DNA from: Methyloterricola oryzae
Lineage (GTDB): Bacteria; Pseudomonadota; Gammaproteobacteria; Methylococcales; Methylococcaceae
Reading direction: 5' to 3'
Length of the DNA: 64,000 bases
NCBI RefSeq assembly: GCF_000934725.1
Contig: NZ_JYNS01000012.1
Location: forward strand, 82,782-146,781
A program made the translations under genes and the position numbers. The first letter of the stretch is position 1; every line of letters starts with the position of its first letter. Below are positions 1-9,408 of the stretch, in pieces. The notes beneath the pieces are model-generated. The model ran no database searches and was not told the DNA's origin. It worked only from the letters and a program-made list of their open reading frames with translations.

Positions 1-3000
1 GCGGCCTGGGTCAGCTCGTCCGAGAAATACTTGAAGTTCCCGCGTCCCTCGTCCTTGGCACGGTAAAGCGCCGCGTCCGCGTGTTGCAGCAGGTCTTCCG
101 AGGTGCTCCCATGTTCTGGGTACAAGGCGATGCCGACACTGGTGCCGACCCGCACTTCCAAGCCATTGGACAGCCGCCAGGGTTCGTTCATGGCGCCGAT
201 GATATCCCAGGCCACGTGGGCGGCATCCTGGGGCTGGGCGAGATCTTCCAGCAACACGGTGAACTCGTCCCCACCCAGGCGGGTCACCGTGTCGGCACCG
301 CGCAGGCGCTTGGCCAGCCGCTCCGCCACCTGACGCAGCAGTTCGTCGCCGGCCACATGGCCGAAGCTGTCGTTGACATCCTTGAAGCGGTCCAGATCCA
401 GCATCAAAAGCGCCAGCCGCTTGCGTTCGCGCTTGGCGGCACTGAGGCTGTGCTGCAGCCGGCTGGTCAATACCAGACGGTTGGGCAGGCCGGTAAGGGG
501 GTCGTGGTGGGCCAGGAAGTCCAGTTTATCCACCGCGTCCTTGATCTGGGATATGTCAGAGAAAATCCCCACGAATTGCTTCACTGCGCCGCTTTCATCC
601 TTCACCGTGCTGATGCTGACCAGTTCTGGAAATACCTCGCCGCTCTTGCGCCGGTTCCAGATTTCCCCCTGCCAATGCCCGGTCTGCAACAAGTCCTGCC
701 ACAGCCGGTCGTAAAAGCTGCGGTCGTGTCGGCCGGACTTCAGGAACCTGGGGGTTAACCCCATGGATTCCTCCATCGTGTACCCCGTCATTTCAGTGAA
801 AGCCCGGTTCATCAGGACGATGCGCTCCTCGGCGTCCGTAACCAGGATGCCTTCCCGGGAATTCTCGAACACCACCAGCGCCTGCCTGAGGCGCTCCTGC
901 TGCAGTTTCAGCTCGGTGATGTCGGTGACGGTGCCCAGAATACCGGTGATCTGGCCAGCCGCGTCGCGCTCCGCCTCGGCGCGGCCGGCCACCCAGATCA
1001 AGTCCCGCGTGGAAGCGCGCAGGCGGAAATCCTGGCGAAACGACCGCCCATTCTGCAGGCACTCACCCCATGCCCTGGACACCTGCGGCAAATCCTCCTC
1101 GGCCACAAGCTCGAGCCAGGTCTCGCCGCACACGGTCCCGCTGGCAAGGCCGGTCAGATCGCGCCAGGTCTGATTGACGAAGATGCAACGACCCGCCCGA
1201 TCCGCCCGGAAGATGCCCACCGGCGCCGAAAGGGCCAGGGTGTGAAACAGGTTTTGGCTCTTGCGCAGTTCATCCTCTACCCGTTGGCGTTCTCTCTCTG
1301 ACTTGAAGTTGTCCAGCGCAAAACTGATATCCGTGGCCATCTCCTCGAACAGGCCGCGCACGTCGGGGTCGAACGTATCCATTTCTCGGGCATACAGCGA
1401 AAAGATGCCAACCACCTCGCCGCCTTGCCGGACCGGTAAGGCGGCCACGGCGTTCCAGCTGTGCCGCCCGGCCCGCTCGTGCCAGGGCAAGGTCCTGGCG
1501 TCCTTGAGAAAATTATCGAACCAACAGGCCTGCCCAGTGCGGATGGCGATGCCGCCGGGGCCCCGCCCCAAGGCGCTCCCTTCGTCGGCAGTGATCTCAA
1601 GGTCACGCAGGTATTCCTCGCCCTCGCCATACCAGGCGACGGGCACGACCCTGGAACTGCCAGCCTCCAGCAGGCCTACCCAGGCCAGTTCCACCCCCAC
1701 ATGCTGCACCGCGCTCCGGCAGACCTGCGCAAACAACTCGGCCTCGTCCAGGCAACGCACGATGGCCTGATTGCACTCGCTGAGTGCGGCGTAGACGCGC
1801 GACAAGCGCTCGATCTTGGTTTCCGCCTGCTTGCGCTCGCTGATATCGGCGGCGATGCCACATACCGCGTAGATCTCGCCGGACAACCGGCGGACGGGAA
1901 ACTTGATGGACAGATAGGTATGGACGCCGTCATCGTGAGGCAGTCTTTCCTCGAACTGCAGCGGCTGTTGTGACTCCAGCACCTTTCGGTCGTTGCGTGC
2001 GAACGCATCGGCAAAAGTTTCTGGGAACAGGTCGCGGTCGAGCTTTCCCAGGAGTTGCTGCTCGGCAATATGGAACGCCTCCTGGTAATTCCGGTTGATC
2101 AGCAGATACCTGCCCTCGGGGTCCTTCATGAAGATGGTCAGGGGCGCGTTGTCGACGATGGCCCGCAGCTTGGCTTCGCTTTCGGCCACGGCACCCGCCG
2201 CATGGGCGGCCATTTCCCATTGATGCGACCTCTGGCGCTGCTGCCAGAGCATCAGCAGGGCCATGCTGGTGAAGGCCACCGTGAAAAAAGCGAAGAGGCT
2301 GACCCATACCACCAGTTCCAGCACCGGCGCCAGCACCTCGTCCCGATCCACTTTGGCCAACAGGCGCCAGTTGGTGCCCTGCACCGGCCGGAATGCCGCC
2401 AACACGGCATTGCCCCGGTAGTCGATGCCGCGCATCACACCGCTGCCGTCGGTCGCTATCGCGCGCGCCGCTGGCAGTTGAAGATCAAGCGGCAAACGCA
2501 GACTCAAAGGCGGGTCGTCGCGATGGCGCAATTTGTTGATAAACAGAACAAAGTTTCCATCCCTTCGCACCAGGAGCGACTCGCCGCTCCCACTCACCGT
2601 GGGCCAGGTCTGGATCAGGGGGAACAGATACCGCTCCGGCTCCACATGAAGTACCACAGTGCCGGCCAGGGGCATGCCGGGGGCATCGCGAAACACGATG
2701 GGCACGATCCAGTCCAGATGCAGCGTGCCGTCTTCATCCCGGTCAATCTCGGTGCGTGTAACGGTGCGCGAAGCCTGCGCCCTTTGCATGAATTCTTTGA
2801 TCGCGGCAGGCATGACGCCGCGCTCGCCCGCGACCGCCAGTGTCCGCCCTTCGGGGCTGAACACCGATATCTGGTCGTACGCATACGCTGTGCGTAGATT
2901 TTCCAGGCGTTCTAAAAGCCGGTTGACCGATCCCGGGTCATCCGGATGCATGGCACCGGCCTGGACCAGATCGGCAAACCCGCGACTGGTTGCCAGTGCG

Positions 3001-3431
3001 AAGCCGTCGCCATCCCGCTCCGCCAGCCAGCCTTCAATTTCCTCCACCTTGAGGCGGGCAATGGCGGTGAGATTGGACAGGGCCTCCCGTTCTACCTGCG
3101 GACTGTGCACCCTGTAGATGCCATAGCCGAGCAGGGGGGCACCCAGGGCCAGACCAAGGAAGGTAAGGATGAAATAGCGCTGGCCCCGCTGATAGGAAAA
3201 CGTCCCTGTGGGCGAAGGCGAATCGGGAGGGGCCAATTTGGCCTTCAGCAGGAAATACAACAAGCCCGCTGTGAACAGGACGAACCCAAAGCCCTTGACC
3301 GTGCTGATGCGGACCAGCAAGGCCGGACTGTCGACGATCAGGCTCAGCAGGCGGTCGGACACCGCAATCCAGAGCACACCAAAAGCCGCGTAGGCAACGG
3401 CCACCGCACTGGGCGAAAAGCGTCGGCTCAT
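1..3431 (-). CDS. Membrane diguanylate cyclase with CACHE-like, PAS and GAF sensor domains (3' end outside window)
   Basis: Partial: the frame is open to base 1, so the C-terminus (possibly an EAL domain) lies outside. Read 5' to 3' on the minus strand it begins MSRRFSPSAVAVAYAAFG. Three hydrophobic segments lie in about the first 105 residues, then an extracytoplasmic sensor region, a further membrane segment near residue 375, PAS (~420-540), GAF (~545-700), two more PAS units (~727-957) and a GGDEF domain (~967-1124). The active-site motif RLGGDEF is intact near residue 1053, so c-di-GMP synthesis is expected. The ATG at 3445 is rejected because it meets TGA after four codons. The inputs sensed cannot be told from sequence. 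Confidence 0.9.
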   Translation of the reverse strand, partial: MSRRFSPSAVAVAYAAFGVLWIAVSDRLLSLIVDSPALLVRISTVKGFGFVLFTAGLLYFLLKAKLAPPDSPSPTGTFSYQRGQRYFILTFLGLALGAPLLGYGIYRVHSPQVEREALSNLTAIARLKVEEIEGWLAERDGDGFALATSRGFADLVQAGAMHPDDPGSVNRLLERLENLRTAYAYDQISVFSPEGRTLAVAGERGVMPAAIKEFMQRAQASRTVTRTEIDRDEDGTLHLDWIVPIVFRDAPGMPLAGTVVLHVEPERYLFPLIQTWPTVSGSGESLLVRRDGNFVLFINKLRHRDDPPLSLRLPLDLQLPAARAIATDGSGVMRGIDYRGNAVLAAFRPVQGTNWRLLAKVDRDEVLAPVLELVVWVSLFAFFTVAFTSMALLMLWQQRQRSHQWEMAAHAAGAVAESEAKLRAIVDNAPLTIFMKDPEGRYLLINRNYQEAFHIAEQQLLGKLDRDLFPETFADAFARNDRKVLESQQPLQFEERLPHDDGVHTYLSIKFPVRRLSGEIYAVCGIAADISERKQAETKIERLSRVYAALSECNQAIVRCLDEAELFAQVCRSAVQHVGVELAWVGLLEAGSSRVVPVAWYGEGEEYLRDLEITADEGSALGRGPGGIAIRTGQACWFDNFLKDARTLPWHERAGRHSWNAVAALPVRQGGEVVGIFSLYAREMDTFDPDVRGLFEEMATDISFALDNFKSERERQRVEDELRKSQNLFHTLALSAPVGIFRADRAGRCIFVNQTWRDLTGLASGTVCGETWLELVAEEDLPQVSRAWGECLQNGRSFRQDFRLRASTRDLIWVAGRAEAERDAAGQITGILGTVTDITELKLQQERLRQALVVFENSREGILVTDAEERIVLMNRAFTEMTGYTMEESMGLTPRFLKSGRHDRSFYDRLWQDLLQTGHWQGEIWNRRKSGEVFPELVSISTVKDESGAVKQFVGIFSDISQIKDAVDKLDFLAHHDPLTGLPNRLVLTSRLQHSLSAAKRERKRLALLMLDLDRFKDVNDSFGHVAGDELLRQVAERLAKRLRGADTVTRLGGDEFTVLLEDLAQPQDAAHVAWDIIGAMNEPWRLSNGLEVRVGTSVGIALYPEHGSTSEDLLQHADAALYRAKDEGRGNFKYFSDELTQA

Positions 3432-3923
3432 AACGGCTCGGACATGGTATGGCTCCCTTGCGCACCCAGCGTGCTGCCGGACCGAAATGCGCTGACTCGC
3501 GAAATACTAGTGCATTGTGCAGAAGATCGGGCGCCTTGTAACGGCTGCTTGGGGAACGTGGTGATTCTACTGAGGCCGAGAACGCAGGCCAGGCGGCGAA
3601 GACTTGATGTGCACGCGGCAAGCCTTATGAGCAGGATGTGATGGAAAATGGGCCTTTGGCTTCTCCTTCAGACCTGATAAAAAGATAAGGCAACTTTCTT
3701 TAGCGGGTATAAAACGAGCCAGATACCTTCCTGGATATCTGGCTCGCTTGTCCGGCACCTTGCGCGCCGGAGTTTTGCCGATTCGCAATCGGTTCCTGCG
3801 AATCGATTGCGAGTGGTATCTCAACCCATCGCCCCCAGGTTTTAGCCTGGCCGCCTGCCTCCTCTGGCTGCGCCGCGCGTCCTAGCCATGGGTGGACTTC
3901 CCATTCACACGACGGAGATCCTG
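3432..3923. other. Intergenic region with two hairpins
   Basis: About 490 bases without a convincing gene. It holds the 11-bp terminator hairpin annotated at 3715-3746 and a second perfect 9-bp stem, TCGCAATCG (3783-3791) with CGATTGCGA (3804-3812), 12-nt loop. A minus-strand frame of 85 codons crosses it but has no recognisable domain and overlaps both hairpins, so it is not called. Confidence 0.5.
3707..3746 (-). terminator. Rho-independent terminator
   Basis: Perfect 11-bp stem CGAGCCAGATA (3715-3725) / TATCTGGCTCG (3736-3746) with a 10-nt loop. Read on the minus strand the stem is followed by TTTTATA. It lies downstream of the small membrane protein gene at 3924-4106 and would end that transcript. 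Confidence 0.75.
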
Positions 3924-4106
3924 CTACTTCCCGATCCCATAGTGGGCGGTATCGCGATAAGCGGAATTGGAAGAGTCTTCCGCGATGGCCTTGGAGGCCG
4001 TTGCATATTTTTCATGCTCGGAACTCTTCACCATAAAGAGTACTGAACCGGCAATCAGTACCACGCCGCCGATGTAGACCCAGAAGTAATCTTTTTGCTG
4101 CTCCAT
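3924..4106 (-). CDS. Small single-pass membrane protein of unknown function
   Basis: A 60-residue protein starting MEQQKDYFWVYIGG. Residues ~8-27 form one hydrophobic membrane segment; the remainder is polar. The ATG at 4106 is chosen over one five codons upstream because GAGGAGAT lies 5-12 bases before it. A terminator follows at 3707-3746, and the next gene upstream (tsaB) ends at 4236, so it looks monocistronic. No family is recognised; the clean ribosome site and terminator are the main support for it being real. Confidence 0.65.
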   Translation of the reverse strand: MEQQKDYFWVYIGGVVLIAGSVLFMVKSSEHEKYATASKAIAEDSSNSAYRDTAHYGIGK

Positions 4107-4235
4107 AGTATCTCCTCGCATTTTTGGTTGTTTGAGGCGGTCAAGCTTGACGCGCAGGCAAACATTACCTTAACCGAAGTATGGTTATTTGATCCAACTC
4201 AACTTTCTGGCATTCTCCATTTTCGTACAGCTTAC

Positions 4236-4925
4236 TCAAACCCGCGGAGCCGGCTTTTTCGCCACGTCGTCGCGCAGGTAAACCGGTTGCGCAAATTCAG
4301 CGGCAACGCACGCCCCCCCGAGAACGATACTGCTGCCCAAGCGCGCGACGTGGCCGGCGCGCGGGAATCGGCCCTCAATCACCCCACGCAACTGGGCGCC
4401 GCCCACCCGTTGTCTGAGGGTGTCCCCATACGGCCCCCAACCCGAGCCGATGCCGATTCCCGCCAGTTCTGCCGGGACGGCGACGGAATCGGCGGGCCCC
4501 ACCGATTCCATCAGCATCGACTCCACCCCTTCGGGCGTCCGCGCGTAGACGCCCCAATACACCTCCCCCATGCGCGCATCCATGCAGGTGAAGGCATGGC
4601 CGTCTTCGGCCTCGTCGAAGGCCTGCAGTGCCAAGGCCGCGAGGGTCGACACCGGCGCCACGGGCAAATCCTTGGCAAAGGCCAGCCCCTGGATCACGCC
4701 GGTGGCGATGCGCACACCGGTAAACGAGCCCGGCCCCCGTCCGAAGGCCAGCGCATCAAGCTGAGCAAGGCCCAGGCCGGCCTCCGCCAGAATGGAATCA
4801 AGCATGGGAATGATCAGGTGATTATGCTGCTGCGGAGCGAGTTCATAGCGCTCCAGCACTGCACCATCCACGTACAAGGCGGCGGAGCAGGCTTCCGTAG
4901 CGGTTTCAACGGCCAGAATCTTCAT
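4236..4925 (-). CDS. tsaB: tRNA threonylcarbamoyladenosine biosynthesis protein TsaB
   Basis: A 229-residue protein starting MKILAVETATEACSAAL, the typical ASKHA-fold N-terminus of TsaB. FGRGPGSFTGVRIATG around residues 65-80 is the family signature. TsaB partners TsaD and TsaE to make t6A at position 37 of ANN-decoding tRNAs in the cytoplasm. The ATG at 4925 overlaps the TGA of the upstream helicase gene (ATGA), which indicates translational coupling and fixes the start; an in-frame extension further upstream lies inside the helicase gene. Confidence 0.95.
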   Translation of the reverse strand: MKILAVETATEACSAALYVDGAVLERYELAPQQHNHLIIPMLDSILAEAGLGLAQLDALAFGRGPGSFTGVRIATGVIQGLAFAKDLPVAPVSTLAALALQAFDEAEDGHAFTCMDARMGEVYWGVYARTPEGVESMLMESVGPADSVAVPAELAGIGIGSGWGPYGDTLRQRVGGAQLRGVIEGRFPRAGHVARLGSSIVLGGACVAAEFAQPVYLRDDVAKKPAPRV

Positions 4926-6865
4926 GGGTCGTTCGGCGGGATTCCCGCCGCCTCCTCGGCGAAAAAAGCCTGTACCCGACCCAGTAGGCGGGTCCGCCGC
5001 ATAGGCGGCAGGCTGTTGAGAAAAACCTTGCCGTAAGGCCGGCTGACGATCCTGGGATCGCACAACATGAGCACGCCACGGTCATCGCTGGAACGGATCA
5101 GACGCCCCACCCCTTGTTTGAGCGCGATCACCGCCGCAGGCAACTGATACCCGGCAAAAGGGCTCTGGCCGCGGGCTTTCAGGGCCTCCAGGCGGGCGTT
5201 CAAAACCGGGTCGCTGGGCGCGGCGAAAGGTAGTTTGTCGATGATGACGCAGGACAGGGCCGGTCCGCGCACATCCACCCCCTCCCAGAAGCTGGCGGTG
5301 CCGAGCAATACGCCGTCTCCCGCCGCCCGGAAGGCATCCACCAGGGCTGCCTTGGGCAAGGTGCCTTGCAGGAACAGCGGATAGGGCAGTTGATCCCTCA
5401 ACACGTTCGCGGCGGTCTGCATAGCCTGGTAGCTGGTAAACAAAAAGAATGCCCTGCCCCGACTGGCCTGCAGCACCGGAACGGCGGCCTGCACCACGCT
5501 AGCGGTGTAATCCGGCGCAGACGGGTCGGGCAGATCCATGGGCACATACAGCAGCGACTGACGCGGATAATCAAAGGGACTGTCCCAGGCGCGGGCGTCG
5601 GCATCGCGCAGACCTAAGGCCTGGGTAAAATGCTCGAATCGCCTGGACACGCTCAAGGTGGCCGAAGTGAAGATCCAGGCCGCCTCCGACGCCTGGTGAA
5701 AACGGGAAAATTCATCCCCGACCTCCAGCGGCGTTCGGCTCAGGGAGAATCCGCGCTTTTGGGTCTCGAACCAGCGCACCGCATCGCTTTCGCGCTCTTC
5801 GAGAAATGCTGCCAGCCGACCCTGCAGTTCCTCGCAACGCTTCCAGCAGGCCTCCAGGCCCTTGCCCCGCACCGCCGCCTGCCGCAATTCCAGGCCTAGG
5901 TCTTCAAGCTGCCGCTGCAGCGCTTGCAAGCTCTCGCGCACCCGCTCGTCGTGGCTGACCGCTGCCCAGGCGTCCCGCCTCATCTCCGCACCGAGCGAAA
6001 GGCGCAGCTCGGCGGCCCGGTTTTCCAGGTCTTCGGCGCTTTTGGAAAGCTCAGGCTGGTCCGGCGCGTCCTTGACCTGCTCGGTCACCACGTCGTCGGC
6101 GAGTTCGTTGATCTGCCGCGATGTGATCGTCAGGCTCAGAAAGTTTGCCGCCGTCTCGGCAAACTGGTGCGCCTCGTCGATAACGACTACCTCGGCTTTC
6201 GGTAACAATTCGCCGAAACCATCGGTCTTCAAGGCCCAGTCGGCCCATACCAGATGGTGATTGACCACCAGCACCTCGGCTTCCTGGGCCGTGCGCCGGG
6301 CTTTCACCAGGAAGCAGTCCGCCAGCTTGGGACATTCCTGCCCCAGGCAGTTGTCGGCGGTGGAGGTGACCTGTATCCACAAGGGCGAGGCTTCCGCCAC
6401 CCCGGTCATCTCCGAGGTATCCCCGGAACGGGTGGTGCGGGACCAGTGCGACAGCATTTCCAGCATCGCCGTCTCGTCCCGCGCATGCCCCTTCCGGTAG
6501 GCCAGGGCGTTTTCCATGCGATACAGGCAGAGATAGTTGTTGCGACCCTTGAGCAACGCGGCGCGAAATGGCACGCCCAAGGCGTCGCGCACCACCGGAA
6601 GGTCTTTGCGGAACAACTGGTCTTGCAGGTTCTTGGTGCCGGTGGAAATGACGCTGCGGCGGCCCGACAGAATGGCCGGAACTAGATAGGCGTAGGTCTT
6701 GCCCGTGCCGGTGCCCGCTTCGGCGATGAGGGTACGGCCCGATCCAATGGCAGTTTGTACCGCCTTGGCCATGTCCAACTGACCTTGCCGAGGCACATAG
6801 CCCGGAACCGTTCTAGCCAGCAGGCCCTCGGGCCCAAAAACCGCCTCCAGGCTGATGGACGTCAC
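4922..6865 (-). CDS. DinG/YoaA-family ATP-dependent DNA helicase
   Basis: A 647-residue superfamily 2 helicase of the XPD/DinG type. It shows Walker A GTGTGKT (residues ~51-57), the DEAH box in VVIDEAHQF, and four cysteines (NYLC, then NC, EC and DC within TADNCLGQECPKLADC) that fit an Fe-S cluster domain. The C-terminal motif GVGRLIRSSDDRG is helicase motif VI. The start is taken as GTG 6865, which overlaps the TGA of the upstream lipoprotein gene (GTGA). The longer in-frame N-terminus is low-complexity and antisense-like. Length and neighbour (tsaB downstream) fit YoaA rather than the longer E. coli DinG. Confidence 0.9.
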   Translation of the reverse strand: MTSISLEAVFGPEGLLARTVPGYVPRQGQLDMAKAVQTAIGSGRTLIAEAGTGTGKTYAYLVPAILSGRRSVISTGTKNLQDQLFRKDLPVVRDALGVPFRAALLKGRNNYLCLYRMENALAYRKGHARDETAMLEMLSHWSRTTRSGDTSEMTGVAEASPLWIQVTSTADNCLGQECPKLADCFLVKARRTAQEAEVLVVNHHLVWADWALKTDGFGELLPKAEVVVIDEAHQFAETAANFLSLTITSRQINELADDVVTEQVKDAPDQPELSKSAEDLENRAAELRLSLGAEMRRDAWAAVSHDERVRESLQALQRQLEDLGLELRQAAVRGKGLEACWKRCEELQGRLAAFLEERESDAVRWFETQKRGFSLSRTPLEVGDEFSRFHQASEAAWIFTSATLSVSRRFEHFTQALGLRDADARAWDSPFDYPRQSLLYVPMDLPDPSAPDYTASVVQAAVPVLQASRGRAFFLFTSYQAMQTAANVLRDQLPYPLFLQGTLPKAALVDAFRAAGDGVLLGTASFWEGVDVRGPALSCVIIDKLPFAAPSDPVLNARLEALKARGQSPFAGYQLPAAVIALKQGVGRLIRSSDDRGVLMLCDPRIVSRPYGKVFLNSLPPMRRTRLLGRVQAFFAEEAAGIPPNDP

Positions 6866-7380
6866 CGCCCTGCCCTGGCTTCCGCTTCCGCGGCGCCGGA
6901 ACTGTCGCCCGCGTTGCGCCGAGCCTGTGCGATCAAGGCCCAGTTTCTCTGGATCAGGCTGCGGTTGCCCTTGGCCAGCACGTTGGACTTCTTCGCCAGG
7001 TTTTCGGCGACAGTCGGCTGGTTCTGCTCCAGCCGCAGCCCGGCCATGCGCGTCCACAATTCCGGATTGCGCGGCTGAATGCGGATAGCGCGCTCCAGAG
7101 ACGAAGCGGCCTTGTCCAGATCGCCGCGGCTGCGGCTAAGCTCCGCATCCCGGACCAGGGCCGCCACAGCAGGCGTAGCGGGCACCGACGGCTCGGTTGG
7201 GCGGCGCAGACGCTCGACTCTGCGCGGTTGCTCCACCGGCGCCTCCAGCACGGATTCGGGCTGCGCGGGCGCGACGTCCGATGGCGCCTTCGGTGCCCGA
7301 GGCGCGACCTCGGGACCTGAAACCGAAGCGCACCCGGAGACGAGGAGCATGAGGCAAAAAGCCTGCAACAAACGATTCAT
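6862..7380 (-). CDS. TPR-containing lipoprotein
   Basis: A 172-residue protein whose N-terminus MNRLLQAFCLMLLVSGC is a lipoprotein signal with lipobox VSGC. A Pro/Ala-rich linker follows (residues ~20-75), then tetratricopeptide-like helices including SSLERAIRIQPRNPELWTRM. The start at 7380 is chosen for the signal peptide; upstream in-frame codons do not look coding. It overlaps the helicase gene by GTGA, so the three genes 7380-4236 form one coupled minus-strand unit. Its partner is unknown; TPRs suggest a periplasmic protein-interaction role. Confidence 0.8.
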   Translation of the reverse strand: MNRLLQAFCLMLLVSGCASVSGPEVAPRAPKAPSDVAPAQPESVLEAPVEQPRRVERLRRPTEPSVPATPAVAALVRDAELSRSRGDLDKAASSLERAIRIQPRNPELWTRMAGLRLEQNQPTVAENLAKKSNVLAKGNRSLIQRNWALIAQARRNAGDSSGAAEAEARAGR

Positions 7381-7430
7381 GACATGGTCAAGACACGGGG
7401 TAGAACTGGTGGACGGGTTTCTGGCCAGCG

Positions 7431-7841
7431 CTACCAAAAAATCAAAAGGCCTGCATTGCTGCAAGCCCTCACCCCGAGGCGCGCCATGCAGGCATCGCGC
7501 GTGACGCGCCGGGGCCATAGCATAGCAAGATTGGCCTTGAGCGCGAAACCGCGTCCGCGATGTGAAACAGCCGGCTCGAGCCGGGCGATTCGTTCAGCCA
7601 GGTCGGTCGTACCGGGGGCCGGATAACGAAATTGGTAGAGTTCTTTCGGAAAGCCACGGAAGTCGCAAGCTGTCGCCGGTGTCGCCTTCACTGGCGTTCC
7701 GCAGGTCTCCCAGTGCGCGAAAGCGCAGAGGATGGCCTCGGGACGCGGAAGCGAAGCGCCCAAAGCGGTCCAGGCATGGCTGAACCGATTGTCTTCGATC
7801 GCGTTCATGGGACTTCCATGTCCCATGAAGATGACCGGCAT
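7431..7841 (-). pseudogene. Truncated 4,5-DOPA extradiol dioxygenase (YgiD-like)
   Basis: The first ~85 residues (MPVIFMGHGSPMNAIEDN..., then FAHWET and YPAPGTTDLAERI) match the start of the LigB-type DODA/YgiD family, with the GHGSPM metal-site motif. After ~RIARLEP the similarity stops and unrelated sequence runs to a stop at residue 137; intact members are about 260 residues. The part with the remaining metal ligands and the C-terminal half is missing, so the enzyme should be inactive. It lies 34 bp after the pirin gene. Confidence 0.75.
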
Positions 7842-7875
7842 CCTTGGGACGCTCTTCCGAGCTTGCCCCTACGCC

Positions 7876-8772
7876 TCAGCCATTGCGGCTTCTCCGCTGC
7901 TCCGGCCCGCTGCCGGCTGGAGCCGTCAGGGTCCCATCCCGGTAATCCGCGAGGGCCTGCTCGATTTCTTGCCGTGTGTTCATCACAAACGGCCCATACT
8001 GAACCACGGGCTCGCCCAAGGGCTTACCCGCCAGCAGAAGAAAACGCGCCCCCACCTGCGAGGTATCCACCCGCACCTGCTCACCTGCCGAGAGCAGCCC
8101 CGCCGCGCGCATTGGTAGTTCCCGCCGGTCGTCACCAACCCATGCCTCGCCTTCATACAGATAGATGAAGGCATTGTGCTCCGGCTCCACCGGCGCCATG
8201 AACTGCCCGCCTGCGGGCAGGACGACGTCGAGGTACAGGGGATTGGTGCTGCCGCCCGAAATCGGGCCTTCCGCTATTCGCCCTTCTTGCATCAGTGTCC
8301 CTGCGATAACGCGCACCTTGCCGCCGCACTCGAGAGTCACTACGGGCACCTCACGGGCGGCGATATCGCGGTAGGCCGGCGGCCTCATCTTCTCCTTCGC
8401 CGGCAGGTTGATCCAGAGTTGAAAGCCACGCATACGGCCTTCCGTCTGCTGGGGCATTTCCGAATGCACGATGCCCCGTCCGGCCGTCATCCATTGCACG
8501 TCGCCAGGTCCCAGGTCGCCCCGGTGGCCCAGGTGGTCTTCGTGCCGCATATGTCCGTCGAGCATGTAGGTGACAGTCTCGAAGCCGCGGTGCGGATGGG
8601 CCGGAAAACCCCGCAGATAGTCCTGCGGGTCATCCGAGTAGAACTCGTCCAGCATCAGGAAGGGATCATGCCGCAGTGTCTGGGCATTGCCGAGACTGCG
8701 GCGCAGCTTGACGCCGGCGCCATCAGAGGCGGCAACGGAAGGGATGATCCGAGCAAGGGTACGTGTATTCAT
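7876..8772 (-). CDS. Pirin family protein (bicupin)
   Basis: A 298-residue protein with pirin hallmarks: an N-terminal cupin with HPHRGFETVTYMLDG (residues ~56-70) carrying the metal-binding His pair, MTAGRGIVHSEMP, and a C-terminal cupin with EPEHNAFIYLYEGE. Bacterial pirins bind Fe or another divalent metal; some act as quercetinases, others regulate metabolism. It follows yceI and azoR on the same strand and precedes the truncated ygiD, so it is probably in a small stress-type cluster downstream of the divergent LysR gene. The exact substrate cannot be assigned. Confidence 0.92.
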   Translation of the reverse strand: MNTRTLARIIPSVAASDGAGVKLRRSLGNAQTLRHDPFLMLDEFYSDDPQDYLRGFPAHPHRGFETVTYMLDGHMRHEDHLGHRGDLGPGDVQWMTAGRGIVHSEMPQQTEGRMRGFQLWINLPAKEKMRPPAYRDIAAREVPVVTLECGGKVRVIAGTLMQEGRIAEGPISGGSTNPLYLDVVLPAGGQFMAPVEPEHNAFIYLYEGEAWVGDDRRELPMRAAGLLSAGEQVRVDTSQVGARFLLLAGKPLGEPVVQYGPFVMNTRQEIEQALADYRDGTLTAPAGSGPEQRRSRNG

Positions 8773-8801
8773 GGCACTCTCCCAAGGTCCAAGGACCCTT
8801 T

Positions 8802-9362
8802 TCAGTCTTTATAGGCTTCCACCGGGACCAGCACCCGCACCGCGTCGCTGACGCCGGGTAGGTACTTGGACATGCCGAATTCGGAGCGTTTCAGCGTTGC
8901 CTCGATATCAGCCGCGCACAACTCCTTGTGATTGATCGGGTGCGTGCCACAGGTGAAACGGAGGATCGAGACTTTCACCGGCCGAGCCACGCCGAGCAAG
9001 GTCAGCTCGCCCTCGGCGGACACCGGGGTGTCGCCTTGGAATTGCAGACGCTCGGCGCGGTAGGTGATGGTCGGGAAGGACGCGACGTTGAAGAAATCTG
9101 GCGACTTCAAGTGCTCGTTCCATTTGGCCTGCCCCATGTCGATGGAATCCGCCTGGATGGTCCAGGTGACGGAACCGGTCCTTTTTTCCCAGTCCAAGTG
9201 AATGGTCCCGGCCGTCTGCTCAAAGCGGCCGCGTTGGGTCGAGAAACCCAGATGCCCGACCTCGAATACCGGAAGGGTATGATTGGGATCAATGGTATAG
9301 GTGTCGCCCCAGGCGGAACCGGCGGCGAGCAGCAAAAAGGCGAAGCCAGCGACGACTTTCAT
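8802..9362 (-). CDS. YceI-family periplasmic lipid-binding protein
   Basis: A 186-residue protein with signal peptide MKVVAGFAFLLLAAGSAWG, cleavage before DTYTIDPNHT. The mature part is the YceI lipocalin-like beta barrel, with FEVGHLGFSTQRGRF, DSIDMGQAKWNEHLKSPDFF and EGELTLLGVARPV. YceI proteins bind isoprenoid or amide lipids in the periplasm. The gene lies between pirin and azoR with short gaps (29 and 46 bp) and is probably co-transcribed with them. Confidence 0.93.
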   Translation of the reverse strand: MKVVAGFAFLLLAAGSAWGDTYTIDPNHTLPVFEVGHLGFSTQRGRFEQTAGTIHLDWEKRTGSVTWTIQADSIDMGQAKWNEHLKSPDFFNVASFPTITYRAERLQFQGDTPVSAEGELTLLGVARPVKVSILRFTCGTHPINHKELCAADIEATLKRSEFGMSKYLPGVSDAVRVLVPVEAYKD

Positions 9363-9408
9363 GATGTACTCCGGGTTGGGTTGGTCAATCTGTGTAACAG
9401 CGATGCGC

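Noticed and set aside
81..3641. Several plus-strand open frames over 130 codons
   Set aside because: They are antisense to the continuous PAS/GAF/GGDEF gene and encode low-complexity, domain-free sequence.
3567..3824. Minus-strand frame of 85 codons
   Set aside because: It crosses the terminator hairpin at 3715-3746 and a second hairpin, with no ribosome site or domain.
4095..5036. Plus-strand frame of 313 codons
   Set aside because: Antisense to tsaB and the helicase end; no domain, His/Arg-rich composition typical of a shadow frame.
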